DNA of 64,000 bases from Mycoplasma sp. OR1901 (GCF_013348745.1 NZ_CP054666.1:620001-684000); one strand, 5' to 3'; shown: positions 1 through 13,972, numbered from the stretch's first letter. A program made the numbers and translations. The notes: a model not told the origin generated them from the sequence alone.

Positions 1-2223
1 AATAAATTTTAAAGTAACATGGTTTAGACCTGGATGTTTTTCTTTAAATTTATTAAGATAAGCTCTAGCCACATCTAAATGGTATCCCTTATCAGTTCTA
101 TCAACAGTTTCGAATTTCATTGCTTTTGATATATGATCAATGTGAGTATAATTTTGAACAGGTATTGGAATACCTCATTCGTTTGTTTCAGCTTTTTCTT
201 GTGCTTTTTTAAACACATTTTGATTTAAATAATTAGATGAATCTTTTTTATCTTCTGGGTATTTACCGTATTTAGCAAACATATAATCATGTTCAAAACC
301 TGCTTCAACCGCATCACCAAAACTTGATGAGGCTTGACCAAATGCAGTTCATGTTATAACTGGAAATGAAGTGTTTCATCCAACGATATTTAACATCTCA
401 TTTCTATCAATTGCATAATAAATAGCATTTCTTAAATCTTGATCATTAACAAAAGAATCTTTATTAGTTTCTTTGTCTAAGTTAAATCCTAGAGCAATAG
501 TTCCGAATCCATTTGATTTATTCATATATTTTCTAGTATTTAAATCTGATCAATATTGTCATTGAAGCACTGATGGAATTCTTGTTGCAGAAATGTATCC
601 ATCTTCAAACATAGCTGAATTTATGTTTGGCTCATTTGAAAAGAATATTTTAATTCTATTACTTATAGTTTTAGATGCTGAATAATATTGATTATTTTTT
701 GTTAATAAAACATAACCTTGTGGACCTAAAACTAAATCATCAATGTTGAATGGACCATTTGTTAAAAAGTTTTCTTTTTTAAGTCCAAATTCTTTAATCC
801 CACCAATAGATTCTATAAATAATCTATTAACAGGTATTAATTCACCTTCTAAATCACGATAAGCACTATTAATACTTGAAGGTTCATATTCATCATAACC
901 AATTCTTAAAGTGTATTCATCAAGTCCTAAAAGTCTATTTTTAAAGTATTTTTTAGGTTCTAATTTTGTAATAAAATCGTTGTTAACGGTTGTTTGTCCG
1001 TTCGAAACTAAATTTTTGTATATTTTGTTAATTTTTTCAATATATTCTTCTTTAGTTTCTTCACTGTATTTTAAGTCTCCCATTTTATGTTTTAAACTTC
1101 TAGATTCTCTTAATAATGCTTTAAAATCATCTGATACAGTTTGTTTTGGGTCGAAATATAAGTATTTTCTAATTCTTTTAGGAAGTCTTTGTGGTATTGA
1201 TTCTAACTCTTTTTCTGTGTGAAGTTTTAATGAGTACTCTGGGTTAGGTAGCATCACTAAAGTTTCTTCAGCTTCAAAATCAAAATCAGGTGAATAAGGT
1301 ATAGCACTTAAAATTGTTTTATTATCATAATTTCAGTACATTCTACCTGAATATAATCCTAATGCTAATGCGTTATTTTTAATTTTTAACACATCTTCTT
1401 CATCACCTATATTTTGTGACCCTCAAGGTTGATATTCAGGATTGAATACATCATATTCTCATTTACCATTTACATTTACCACTGGTGGGTAGGCAAATGG
1501 GTTTTTAAATGCAACATTATGTTTTTGAATGTATTCTTGTTGAGCTTGCATTAGCTCATTTGCATTTTTAAATTTACGTTGTAATGTTGAAGTAATTCTT
1601 TGTGAACCGGTTTCTAAATCTAAAATGTAGTGAATTCCGTCAATGTAATCATCAGCCGTTACCGAATCACCATTACTTCATTTACTTTGACCATCATTTA
1701 AAAATATGTTTGATGTTAAAAATTTATTATTTGTAGTAATAATTGAATTTACTGCATAATATTCAGTTTGGTCAGTATTTAATGTTCCTGGTGCAGATCC
1801 AAAATTATCTAAAGAATAAAACATTCCTGAATTTTCCGGATTTGGATTTTCTTTTAAAAACGAATCTACTGTACCGTCTTCAGATTGATGTAAACCTCAA
1901 TTCATTCTTGGTATATTAGCAATTCTTTTAATCGCTTCGTTAGGTCCTGATTTAATTGGTGACTCTACCAATGAAGGTAATATTTTATTTACAGAAGGAT
2001 ACTTAATGTAATTCAAAGAGTTAATTGGATTTGATGCAAGACCTAAATCATAATCTTTAACTGAATTTAAAGTTTTTGCATTAAGTATATTTTTGTTTTT
2101 AGCATCTGTTTCATTATTGGTCGCCTCTTTAGATGTAGCTTGTGAACAAGCAACACCTACTAAAGGAAGCGAAAATGAAGCTATTGCAAATAAAAATGTT
2201 TTTATTTTATTTCTTGATTTCAT
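1..2223 (-). CDS. oppA: OppA-like oligopeptide-binding lipoprotein (partial, C-terminus beyond window)
   Basis: Solute-binding subunit of an oligopeptide ABC importer, anchored to the outer face of the membrane. The visible 741 residues start at 2223 with a good SD (GGAGAAAG) 10 bases after the PDxFFG stop. A basic N-terminus and hydrophobic stretch end in a lipobox (VGVAC) with the lipidated Cys at residue 26. It is clearly homologous to the complete OppA at 38457-41498: both share the DxGL-x-P-NxLNYIKY segment just after the lipobox, the NKFLTS/NNFMAI region, and the central block with LFP/IPVNR, FLT(N/S)GPF, LGPQGY and FEDG(Y/F). Reading through needs TGA as Trp. The downstream permease genes are presumably outside the window. 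It lies in the operon behind the lysine riboswitch at 13561-13722, so lysine limitation is the likely inducer. Confidence 0.85.
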
Positions 2224-2233
2224 CTTTCTCCTT

Positions 2234-5200
2234 TTATTTAGTTCCGTTAAATTGAACACCAACTTTGAATACAGGCACTTGTTTCCCATCAATTTCTTTT
2301 ATATAAATTGATGTAGGTGCTTGTGAGAATGTTTTACCATTTTCTGAAATACTTTGTGCAGTACCTAAATCTATTTCTAATGTTTTCACACCAGAAGCGT
2401 CTTTTGCAAAGTAAATTTTGTATTCATGGTTTGGTGTTAATAATTTATTTGAGTAATTAGACATAATTGCATAATCACTTACTCACGCTGTAAATCCTGT
2501 ACCTTCATGATGACCGTTTGAATCAGTGTAATTATATTTTTCATCTTTCAATCAGTGACGTGCGTTAGGATCTTTTTCATTATTAACATTTTGTGTTTTG
2601 TAGTAGAACATATTACTACTATTCTTTTTATTAAGTTTTACTGTTTTAATTTCTTTAGTTTCTAAATCTTCAAACACTAAGTAGTTTGCTTTTTCAACAT
2701 CTTCGTTATTTAAGTAACCAAACATTGCAATAGCATCTTTATCTGTGTTTCTTCAAATGTTAGAAACGTTACGTTTTCCAACACCTTGAGATTGAATGTA
2801 ATATTCTCAGTAAGCTTTAGCTCTATCTGTAACTGTATTACCTTCTAAATCTGTTATACGGATTGTATCATCTTGAATTGAGATACCTTGATCATCGTAA
2901 AGTCTAAAATCAAGTAAATCTCTATATCAACGGTCTTTGAATCAACCGTTGTTAATTGATTGGAAACGACCTAAGTATAATGGTGATTTATTTTGATCAT
3001 CTGAGAAGTTATCATTTGAAGCTAGATCACTTGGAACATATGAAGTACCAATTTTTTCTGATCTATATTTATCTTCATCATCATTTCTTAACTCAAATTC
3101 AACAATTGTATTTTGTACTGTGTCTTTTTCTTCACCTTTGAATTTAAACATTAAGTCTCTTCATTTAGCTGTATATGAACCATCTAAAACGTATTCTAAA
3201 CCAGTATTTGCTTCATTTAATCCTGATAAAAAGCTTGGTAAGTTTCTATATTCATCTTGTGAAGGTGAATATGTAACTTGTAAATTATCACGGTTAATTA
3301 CTTCAGCAAATGAATATGTATAATCTGAGAATAACTCGTTAAATTTACGTTCTGTTTTAGTTTTGAAGTATGCTTCAACATCACTTGTAGGTTTAATTTT
3401 CTTAGTTTTTCCTCTTGCGAATGATAGTAATATATCTTTGAATTGGAATTTTGAAAGTCTTAAATTATATAAAAGTTGTGTTGTATAAACTTGAATTTTA
3501 TCATCTAAAACTAGATCATCAAATAATGAGAATTGATCTAAATCAACTTGATTATCGTCTGCAAATTTTTGATATGTATCAAAGAATTTTTTAACTGATA
3601 TTGTTCATTGGTCATTTTCTCTAGCTTTATCACTAACAAGAACACCGTCTGATTTGAATTTTCCATAACCTAAGTTTTTATCAAAAATTCAACCATATCT
3701 TAATTCGTTTTCTTTACTTTCGTTGATTTTATCTTTAATTTGTTTAAATGTGTAGTCTTTTGTAAATAAGTTTAATGATGAACTTGTAAATCTTTTCATT
3801 ATTTCATTTGCATATTCTTGTTCACTATTATGTTGTACTAAATTATTGTAGTAAGTTTTTTCTTCAGAAGTTAAATTTTCTTCTTTTGATAAAGCAAGTT
3901 TAAATTCTCTAGCAAATTTATCAATATCGAATCTAGCTTTAACATAATCTAAATCTCAATTCACAACATTATTTTCAACATCTAAAATAGCTCTTGTTGT
4001 ATCAACGCTTGAAAATGCAAGGAAGCTATCAAAGTCTTTAAATTCAATGTCAAAACCGTAATTTTTAACACCATTTTTACCAATTACATAGTAACTATTA
4101 AATAAGTTGTTTTCTATATCTTTTGCTGTTATACCTTGGTTAATTTTTAGTGTACGGAATTCCGCGAAGTTAGGCAATGTATCATTTATAGTGTTTTTAG
4201 AAACTACATCACCACTTGCATTAATCATTAAGTAACTATTATTAGCAACATCACGACCGATAAATTTAGCAACAAAAGGACTCATTCAATCCATAAATTG
4301 TTTTTGTTCTAATTGTTTTAATATATCAGCACTTAATTGTCCATCTAAGAAACCAGTTGTAAATATTTTATCTAATTTTACGTTTGGTAAATATTGTTCA
4401 TTTTCATTTAATCATAGAACGTGTTTTCCACCCGCAGAAAGTGTTTCGTATGTTCCACCTGTTCCTAAATATAATTCAAGAATTACATCAACAAGTTTTG
4501 ACTCGTCTTTTGATTTTTCTGAATATGGATTTAAGTAAAATTCTTCTTGTAATACAGCTTGGCTATTTCTAATTATGTTATTTTTACTAATGTTTTGTAA
4601 TCTATCATAAAGTACTTCACCATCTTCGCCGTAGTATTTAGCAATAAAGTATAATGGATTAACTGAACCATCACTACGTTTTCTTGATTTAACATTATCT
4701 AAGTATGGTAGTAAAAGTGTTTTATTGTAATCAGGACCTAATTCAGTAAATAAAGTTCCTAAAAGAGGGAATTCAACACTTGTTTTTGGCTCTAATGAAG
4801 TGTTAGAAGTACTTGAATCTCAACCGTTAATTGAGTAATTATCAACAACAAGTGATTTTATTGTTTCTTCGGCATCTTTAATTTGTTTATTTATGTATTG
4901 TAAAGTTACATTAACGTTGGTATTTGTACCAACTTTACCCATTTGGTAGAATGGGTTATTTTCTTCAACTGTGAAGTCAATACCTAAAGGTACTTTAATG
5001 ATTGGTGTTTGGTCTTTGTTGAAAACTAAGACTTTATCAATTTTAATGAATTCACCTTTTTCATTTCTTTCACCTTCTACAATTTTAGGTAATATTTCAC
5101 CATTATATTCGTAGAATTCAATTAAATTACCCATTCCATCTTTAGCTTTACCTTGAAGCATATCTAATGATGCTTTTTTGAATTTTCAAACACCATCAGC

Positions 5201-8200
5201 ATCTTGTACCATGTATTTTACAGGGTGTTCTGCGTCTGAATTTTTAGATGGGTTAAGTGTACCTGAGTTTTGATCTAATGTATTCATTAATCATAAGTCA
5301 GAAATATTTAATCATTTTTTATCTTCTTCAGAAGTTAAACCATTTTGTTCTCTACGTGATTCGGCAGCTTTTAAAAGACCTTCATATGTTTGTAAGAAAC
5401 GACGGCTATCGTTTAAAAGAGCATCTTTTAAGTTTTCTTTACCAACTTTATTTCCTCAAACATTTTCAGGTTTTTCAACTGTACTATTATCGTTAATAAT
5501 TTGGTTATTTTCTTTTTTAGGTAAATTGAATAATAAATATTCTCCATCATTATCTTCAGAAACGATATTTGGTTGGTTTAAAAGTGGTGATGAATTTAAA
5601 CTTAAGTGAGTTCTTGCTTTTAAATATAAGTCAATAACATCTCTTTTGTAGTAGTTTTGAATATTAGGTGTTGAACCAGGAGTAAGAGCTGAACCAAAGA
5701 TTGGTTTGTTACCTTTATCTCCTAAATCTTGTGATGAATTAAGTGTCATGTGGTGACCGTATTCATGGGCTGCAACGAATTTTAAGAAGTCAGTTGCTAA
5801 ACCTTTGTAGTTTTTATTGTTCATTGCTATCAATGATCAAATACCTACACGTGAATCAGGGTTTAGACCAAAGTATTTACCATTTTCTAAAACGTATTCA
5901 AATTCACCTTTATCATTTAATTTTCTAACTAAGTGTTCACCTTCTAATGCTTCTGTTGCTCATGGAACTTTTTTAACTAATGAACTAGCAAAGCCGTCGT
6001 ATGATTCAACATAAACACTATATGTAGAAACGTTTTTAATACCGTTAGGTGTTGAAATATTTTTGCTTCCTTCTTCTTTTATAGCAAATGGTTGAACTAC
6101 AGATTTGTATTCAATAAGATTGAATAAATCTTTCACTTGATCTAATGTATCGCCATTTGTTTTTTCATCAAGATTTGCATCTATATTTAATTTAACATAT
6201 TTGGTATTTAAATAACTTTGGAAATCACTTAATTCACGACCTGTATATTCTCTTAATGTTAAGTATAGTTTTGTACCATTTTTCTCTACTTTGTTTAGTT
6301 TAACATTATAAATATTATTATTTGTAAACTCAACTAAATCAGTATCATCTCCGATTAGTCCAGCTTTTGTTAATTTTTGAATTAATTCAATTTTTGATTT
6401 AGCAACGTATAAAGGATTTTCGTTTGAAATTGTTATACCTTCTGAATCATTCATTGATTTAAATCAAACTTTAGTTGCTGTATCTCTTTGAGCAATATTT
6501 TTTGCATTACGGAATGTATTATCCATTATTGAGTTATATTTAGATTTAACTTCGTTAAATGAATTGAAATATAATTTTAATTCATTTGCATAATTAGAAC
6601 TCTTACGTGTAAACGCTTCAGCAGAATCATATGTTTTATCTCTAAGTTTTGTATACTCAGTTACACCCATGTTGAATCTATCGATTTGAGTTTTAAATTG
6701 TTCTCATGCAGCAGGGTTCTCTTCTTCGAAATCATATTCTCATTCCCCGCCTTCTTCAAAATCTTCGTTATCTCAGGCTTGTTTTAAAGTATCATAAGCA
6801 TTGCTTGCAATTTTACCAAAAGAATCTTCTTCACCCATTTCTGTTTTTTTAGATAATTCAGTGTAATATTGAACATAAACTTCGTATTTAAGTTTATCAG
6901 CTTTTAATGATTCAATTTTTTTAGTATTATCACCTTCATCGCTAGAACTTAAATCATTAATATCATTTTCTAAACCTTCGATTGTATCATTGTATTCTTC
7001 AATTAGTTTAGTGTATGATTCGTTTAAATTGAATCTATATTCGATAATCGGTTTAAAAATTGCTGCAATTCATTTAATACGTTGTTCGTTTGTATCACTT
7101 TCACCTGCAAATCCATAACTCATAAATACTGGATTTGTAATAATTGAAAAGTATCTTTTGATTAAATCGTCAAAATTGTTTAAATTAAATTCTTGTTCTA
7201 ATCTTCTTAGATAATTTAATGAATCTTTAAAGTCATTTAATATTGTTTGAACATTTTTACTTGCGTTATTCAGCTGAATATTAAATGAATCGATCTCATC
7301 GATACTTTCTTTAATTAGATCTTCCATATATTGGTTAGTTGATAAATCTAATAAATCTGCATCAGAAATTTTATTGATTATAGCATTAAGTGAATCTTTA
7401 AATTTTTCGGCACTTAACTTATTGAATGAATTAAATTCTGAATCTAAACTTGTTGTAATTGAAATTACTTCTGTATAAATACGTACAAATTCTTGTAGTT
7501 TTTGCGCAACTTTAGTTTTGAAAAATACCAATTTATCTTGTATTTCTTTTCTTAATGCATCTGAATTATCTAAAATAGACATAAAATCATTTGTATATTC
7601 AGAAAGATCATCATTTTCAAGAAGTGCTTTTTTGATTTCGTTATAAAATACTTTTTGACCATTTTCTTCTGCTTCTGCCACTGTTTTTAGTGTCATAACA
7701 GCTACATAATTACGTATATTTTGTTTATATTCTTTAGAAAGTTCATCAAGTTGTTCTTGTGTTGAATTATATTGTTCCATTAAATCTGAAAAATTAGATT
7801 GATTTAAAGAATCGGTAATATTTTTAGATTTTGCAACTAATTCTTCATCGTATAAAAATCCGTCTTTAATAGCATTAAGTTCACTTGTTTTCACATTTAT
7901 TGCATCAATAGCTTCTTGTTGGAATGCTTTTACTTTTTCTTCTGTATCATAACCATCAGATATTGAGCTAATATTTGGAGCATAAATGTAAAAATCACTT
8001 TTTTCAGAGTGGCTCGCTGCTTCTTTTTCAATTTTTGATCTTAAGAAACCATCAATATTGTAGTATTCTCTTCAATTAATTTGGGTTTCATCAGTTAATT
8101 TATTAAGTTCGTCAACTGCAATTAATTGTGTAGGCACATAACCTAAGTCAATTGAGTATAAAACATAACGATCTGATTCAGGTTTTAATTCAGCGAAAAT

Positions 8201-10225
8201 ATTACCATTTAAAACCTCACTATATAAATTAAATAAAGGTCTATTTTGAACTAAAAATTCATGAATTGTTTTAACATAATCAAATTTTTGTTGAATTGTT
8301 GAATTGCTAAAATCAATTTCTTGTTGTTCAACTTGGTCTAATTTGTTTAATAATTTCTTTAAATTAATTACAGTCTCAAATTTTTCGCTACCTATTCCAG
8401 CTTTAACTAATTTTTCATCTAATAATCTTTTTTGTCCAGATAAATTAACTTCTCTTTTTCTAGCAACTAAGTTAGAAATATTTTTATGAGCTTCTTTTAA
8501 TTGTTCTTCTGTTGGAATTAATTTTGTATATTCATCAATTTTAGCTTGTGATCTATTAATTGCATCTTGATAATCAGAAATTTGTATATTTAAATCTTCA
8601 ATTTCTTTTTCCAATTTAAATACTTTAAAGTGAAGTTCTTTTATTTCATCTTCATCATCTTGAGTTTTGATTTCTTCTTTAAATCCTGTAATTTCGTTGT
8701 TTTTTGATTCTATTTCAATATTTAATTCGTTAATTTTAGCTTGATTGGTTTCTTTGTTTTCTTGGTATGCAGCTAAAATGTCTTTAAATTCTTTTTTACT
8801 TTTTTGTACAATATCATTATTTTTAACAATTTCAGCATCAATTTCTTTTAATTGAACTTGTGAATTAATATATTCATCAATTTTGTCAAAAACAGTTTGA
8901 TCTAAAGATTCATTTCTTAATATAAATTGTTCATATAAAGCTCTAATATCAGCTGATAAATTACCAAAATTAATACGGTTATGATCTAAACCTTGTTCAA
9001 TACTTTCAACATTATCAGGTTTTTTATATACATCATCACCTTTTTCATCTAAATATTTATATTCAGCATCATTAATTGCGTTGAATAAGGCAATAGATTT
9101 ACCATCATCAAAGAATATTCTTAAATATTTATCAGAGTAACCATGCTCAATTCCTTCGTTGTAAAAACTATATTTAATATCAATAATAGTTTTTTCTTCA
9201 AAAGTAAAATTGTCTAGATTTTCTAAAGTGTTAAATTTATCTAATTTTGAATACTGTTTAGCATATTCTTTAAATTTTGCTTTGGCTTCTTCAACATTTT
9301 TTGCATATACAACTGATATATAATCAGAAGGTAAGTTTATTCTAGTTTTCTCTATTTCACTAAATGAATTTTCTTTAATTGATTCAGGTAAAGCACCTGA
9401 TACAACAAATACTTTTTTATTTTTTAAAGAACGAACATCACTAATTTTTCTAAATGAAAATCTTTTTAAAGTCTCTAATGAAGTATTTGAAAATGAATTA
9501 TATTTAGAAACTGTTGATAAAAACTTTTGAACTTCTTCATAACTTCAAAGTTTTTTGTTAACTTTGTATAGTAATGAATCAGATGCATTACCAGCACCAC
9601 TCAGTGTACTGTGTAATGGTATTGAACCAAAAAATGCATCAGGGTAGAATTTAATTTGTGTATATTCTTTATTTTCGTTTGAGTGAGCCCCTAAAGTAAT
9701 GCTATTACCGTGTTGTTCAACCCCTTTAACGATTGAAAACTCTTTAAGAGTTATAATTTCTGGACCTCATGAAACATTATTCATAAATCATTGGGTAAAA
9801 TTATAAAAATCTACAGCATTAACAGCTTCTAAATATTCATTGTAAAAATCAAAGTTACCGTATCTAATGTTTAAAAATGGTAGTGAATGATGTTCTTCGA
9901 AATAATCATTTAAGAATTTATCGTAGTCAACTCATTTTCCATTAACTAATACTTCACCGTTTTCACCTCTTAAAGGGTCGAACTCAGCAATTGATGAAGC
10001 TTTATCAGTAGTAACAAAAGATACTTTTGCTTTACTAATTTCAATAAATTCATTTCTTAATTCATTCTTTTCAACACCCTTTTCAGCTTGTTGATTAACT
10101 GAATTGTATTTAAGTAACGAAATAGTTGTTGCGGTTGCAGCGAAAATAAGTGCACTTGAAATCACGTATTTAGGTCAAACCGAAGCTCTTCAATTAAACT
10201 TTTTTCTTTTTTTGTTTGATTTCAT
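2234..10225 (-). CDS. Giant PDxFFG-family surface protein with HEYGHH zinc-protease motif and coiled-coil insertion
   Basis: 2663 aa, one frame with TGA as Trp. A basic N-terminus and one membrane segment (about residues 20-40) suggest a type II or uncleaved-signal surface protein. The family motif PDAFFGS lies at 195-201, followed by SGAGNASDSL as in the paralogue at 33036-38438. Residues about 400-1290 are a long K/E/N-rich, heptad-like coiled-coil region absent from the paralogue. HEYGHH (HExxH type) is at 1487-1492, within an AT(D/H)FLK-VA-HEYGHH context shared with the paralogue, and ARTHL follows about 45 residues later. HExxH supports a zinc metallopeptidase; the third ligand and the substrate are not evident. 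It starts 17 bases after the lipoprotein stop and ends 10 bases before oppA, so the three are co-transcribed. Peptide generation for the neighbouring OppA is an inference. Confidence 0.82.
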
Positions 10226-10242
10226 ATTTCCTTTCGTAAATA

Positions 10243-13200
10243 TTATTTAATATATTTTTCATGTATTTCTGTTAGAACATCACTAACAGCAACTGTGTTT
10301 GCATAATAGCTTAATAAATCACTTAATAAGAAGTTTTGTTCAGGATCATCTTCTATATGTACTAATAAATCAGAACCGAATCTAATGAATGAATTAGATA
10401 AGAAAACATTCATTTCAGTTAATGTATTTAAAAATGTGTTGTAAACTTTTCTCTTTTCTATTAAGTTATTTTTTAACTCTTCTGAATTGTTTTCATTGTT
10501 AAATAAGAATTCATATAAAGTTTTTGCATATTCTGTTTCTAATTCTTTAAATTTATCGAATATTAATTTTGGTGTTACTTCAACTGTTCCATCGAAAAAT
10601 TCATTAGTAACAGTTGGTGTTGTTTCACTTTCTGAATTTTCTTCTGTTGAATTTTGTTCTTTTATTTCAACATCAAAACTCTCTAATGTACCATCTACAT
10701 TCATTATAGAACTATAATTTTGTTTACCAGAAACTTTTTTAAGTTCACTACTTAAGAAGTTAGCCATATCACGATCATGATATGTATCTGTACCTTGAGG
10801 ATCTACGTGTAATTGAATTTTGTCGTACGCTGATTTATTGTTATTTTTTCAGTAACGTAATAATACAAGTATTTCTTGTGAAGCTAAAATCTTAGAAAGT
10901 GGAAGCGATTTTGCTTTTTTTCTTTCGTAAGTTTTTATATTATCATCGTAACTTTCAAGTGTTTCTTTAAGTATTTCAACAATTGGAGGTATACCATCAG
11001 AAGTAGATCCTATTTTATTTATAATTTCTTTTGAAAAATTAATAATTCCTGTTAATTCATTTGAATAATCTTCATTGTCGCTATTTAATTTTTCGATTGT
11101 AGATTCTGTTTTAGATTTAAATTCATTTAGAATGTTTCCTAAACTTGTAACAACAGTATCTAAACTACCACGACTCATCCCTGATCATGGTTTACCGCTT
11201 TCAAAAATATTTCCTAACTCTTCCGAATAAATTTGTGCTAAATCTTTTTTGTTGTTTAAAACTTTTAAAATATCAGCTTTTTCAGTTTGAATTGTTAGTT
11301 GTTTTACATCATTCAACATCTTAATAACATCTAAAAATATTTTTGTTTGAACATTGTAATCTTCACCTGATAAATCATAATAATCACTTCTTAAATAATC
11401 ATTAAACTTATTAATAATAGTTTTATCAGAAACTTCTTCATCTTCACCATCATCTAATTTACCGATAAATGTTTTTATGAATTTGTTTGTTTGAGAAACA
11501 ATTTCATGCATTTTAGCAACTAATTCTGCATCATCGTCTTCATCTTTTGAATCTGATAATGTTTTAGAAGTTTCTAATAAAGTTTTTAAATTATTTAATA
11601 GTTCAACAACTATAGATGTTTTTTCGCCGTACATATGTCCTCATTCACCTATAATGTTTCCGTTTTCGTCTGAAGCATCATTTAACTTAGTTAAAAACTC
11701 ATTAATTATTGGCATCATTGTTTCATTTGCATTTTCAATTTCTTCTTTAGCTGTTTTATTTTCTGAATCATAATTTGTTACGAACTCACCTAATAACTCT
11801 TTTTGTTTTGCTAAACTAGCTTCGTCTCTTGCTTTATTTTTTGTTGCTTCTCTAATTAATTTATCATACTTAGCTGAGTTGTCTAATTTTAATAAAGTTG
11901 CTAACTCTTCACTATTAAGATCATCACCTATTAAATTGTAAAAATCCATAATTTTTTTAGAAACTTCAATTTCTTTTTTAACTACTTGGTATTTTGTATA
12001 TCTTAAAAATGAATTTTGATATGTATCAGTACTCATTAATTTAATTTGGTTCATCGCTTTTAAATATTTACTATAAAAATCTTTATATAAATAAATTGTA
12101 TTATTTTCACTTCCCCTTGATAAAGGTTGAAATTTATCGTTAAATAATTTATATAAACTTCCTTCACGATCTTTATCTAATTGTTCATTAACCTCATTGT
12201 CATAGGCTTCTTTTTCTTTAGTATAATCTACTAAATAACCATCTAATAACACAGCTTTAGCTTCTGTAATAAATTTATCTAAATCTTCTCACACGTTAAA
12301 TTCATTGAAATATGTTAAGTTGTTATGTAATAAAATAACGTTTATTCTATCAATTATTGATTTAACATCTTTATATAATTTATCAAATCTAACAGAGTAG
12401 ATGTATGACTTAACGTTAGATTCTAATCATTGTTTATAAATACCTTGTAACTCAACTACTTTCTTTTTAGTTTCAGTCATAAATTTCTCATCAACTATTT
12501 GTTTATAAACTGGGAATAAAGAAATTCTAAATTCTTTATCAGATAATTTTAATGATGGTAATAAACTACGCATGTTTGATGAAGAAAAATCAATAAACTT
12601 GTTAGCTACACCATTGTCACCATCTTGTTCAAGATTGTATCAAAATGAAATTTGGTGTTGAAGTAATGAAGATTCATCGATTGCTTGTTGATATTTTTCA
12701 ACATAAGAATTTAAGTTAGCTAATAATTGTTCTTTATTTTCGTATGTACCTTCTGGTTTAGCATTAACAAGACGAATAATTTCGTTTAAATCATTAATTC
12801 TTCATTGGAATAAAATTTCCATTTCTTCTGATTTAGGTGTTAATACTGTAATTGGATTAACAGTGTCATCAATATATTCATAAATTAACTTACTTCTGCT
12901 TAAAAGGTGGAATACTGTACTCTCTCATGATCATAAGTTCGCAAAATTTTCTTCTGTTGTAGATACTTCTGCATTAGTACCAATAATACCTGTAACTATT
13001 TGGTCTAATAAAGCTTTTTCTTTATTATATGTTTCAGGTTTTTGTTCCTTAAGTGCTGTTGTAAAATCAGAAGTTATAAAGTTACTGATTTGGTTATATA
13101 AATTTCTAACAGATAATCCATTTCTTTGGATTGCTGTTCCGCTCATAACTTCAATTTTTCTGTTTAATTCATCGATTTTTCCTGATAATTCAACTAGCTG

Positions 13201-13446
13201 ATTATTTTTATTTTCTTTTTCTGTAGTTGATTCTGATATTTCTGATTTTAATCTTTCAATTTCACTTTCTTGTGCCTTTGAATTTTTTTCGTTTTCTTGT
13301 TTATATTTTTTATATTCTAATTGTAGTTTTTTATAATCAGCACTATTTTTCTGGTCTGATCCTGTACTTGAACATGATGCTAAAGTTACTAAACCAGCAG
13401 AACTTAATGCTAAACTTAATGTTTTTACTCAAAATTTTCTTTTCAT
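10243..13446 (-). CDS. Large coiled-coil lipoprotein, first gene of the lysine-riboswitch operon
   Basis: 1067 aa. The N-terminus has a basic start, a hydrophobic core and lipobox LASC with Cys at residue 25, so it is a surface lipoprotein. Residues about 30-75 are a strong coiled coil (repeated EYKKY/KQENEK/EIERLKSEI pattern); most of the rest is charged and helical. There is no recognisable enzymatic motif and I do not know the family. It is the first gene downstream of the lysine riboswitch and its terminator (13474-13510) and is followed after 17 bases by the PDxFFG protein, so it is probably a partner of that protease-like protein and the OppA lipoprotein. The counterpart locus at 33036 lacks this gene. 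Start chosen at 13446 because of the signal peptide and an SD-like GGGAG upstream. Confidence 0.75.
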
Positions 13447-13473
13447 TTTTTTCTCCCTTAAATTAATAAAACA

Positions 13474-13510
13474 AATAAAAAAAGCTTTATATGCTATATA
13501 ACATACAAAG
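13474..13510 (-). terminator. Intrinsic terminator of the lysine riboswitch
   Basis: On the minus strand CTTTGTATG pairs with CATATAAAG (one G-U) around a short AT loop, followed by CTTTTTTTATT. It sits between the aptamer and the lipoprotein start codon. The 3' strand of riboswitch P1 (GCTATA) can pair with TATAGC, which spans the loop and 3' arm of this hairpin. P1 formation and an antiterminator would then exclude each other, as in known transcription-attenuating lysine switches. Confidence 0.8.
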
Positions 13511-13560
13511 ACTTTTTAAATATCATAATTATGAAATAATAATACTAAAAGAAATGTATA

Positions 13561-13722
13561 TCTATAGCGCCAATGGTTAAACCAAAGAGTAGAAATCTTT
13601 TATGCTTTTCTACCAGCAAAAGTAATTGTCATTACTTAAACTTCGGCTGTTGAACCCTTTCATTAATTTCACAGTCTACCAACTCAATTAATTACTAATA
13701 TTAACAGCACCTCTATAGACAC
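13561..13722 (-). promoter_or_regulatory. Lysine riboswitch (L-box)
   Basis: The minus strand carries the L-box core in order: CTATAGAGGTGC (P1 5' side and J1/2), AGTA, GAAAGGG, GCCGAAG, GCTGG, CTCTT (where B. subtilis lysC has CTGTC) and GGCGCTATAG (P1 3' side). The helices are visible by eye: P1 CTATAG/CTATAG, P2 GCTGTT/AACAGC, P3 AAGTAAT/ATTACTT, P4 TAGAAA/TTTCTA, P5 TGG/CCA. A -10-like TATATT lies just upstream (about 13735-13740). An intrinsic terminator follows before the first gene, so lysine probably switches the lipoprotein-PDxFFG-oppA operon off. Order and sequence of the core boxes match lysC closely; folding was not computed. Confidence 0.88.
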
Positions 13723-13972
13723 AATAGATTTCAATATAATCATTAAAATCCATTATGCATAGTTCAACAATACAAATTGAATTTTATGATGAAATTAAAT
13801 AGATTTAATGCGGATAAATCTACTTTTAATAATCATAAACATAATGTAATGTTGATTTGCTTTTTTCATATTGTTATTATATAATAAATAAATTAAAAAT
13901 AAAATAAAAATTAGATTTTTCTATAAAAGGTATATAATTGCGCATTTTTCTTAATATAAAAAATAATAAAAA

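Noticed and set aside
13795-13869. 24-aa Lys/Arg-containing leader peptide ORF upstream of the lysine riboswitch
   Set aside because: An ATG frame is present on the minus strand, but there is no SD, and it probably lies upstream of the riboswitch transcript start (-10 near 13737).
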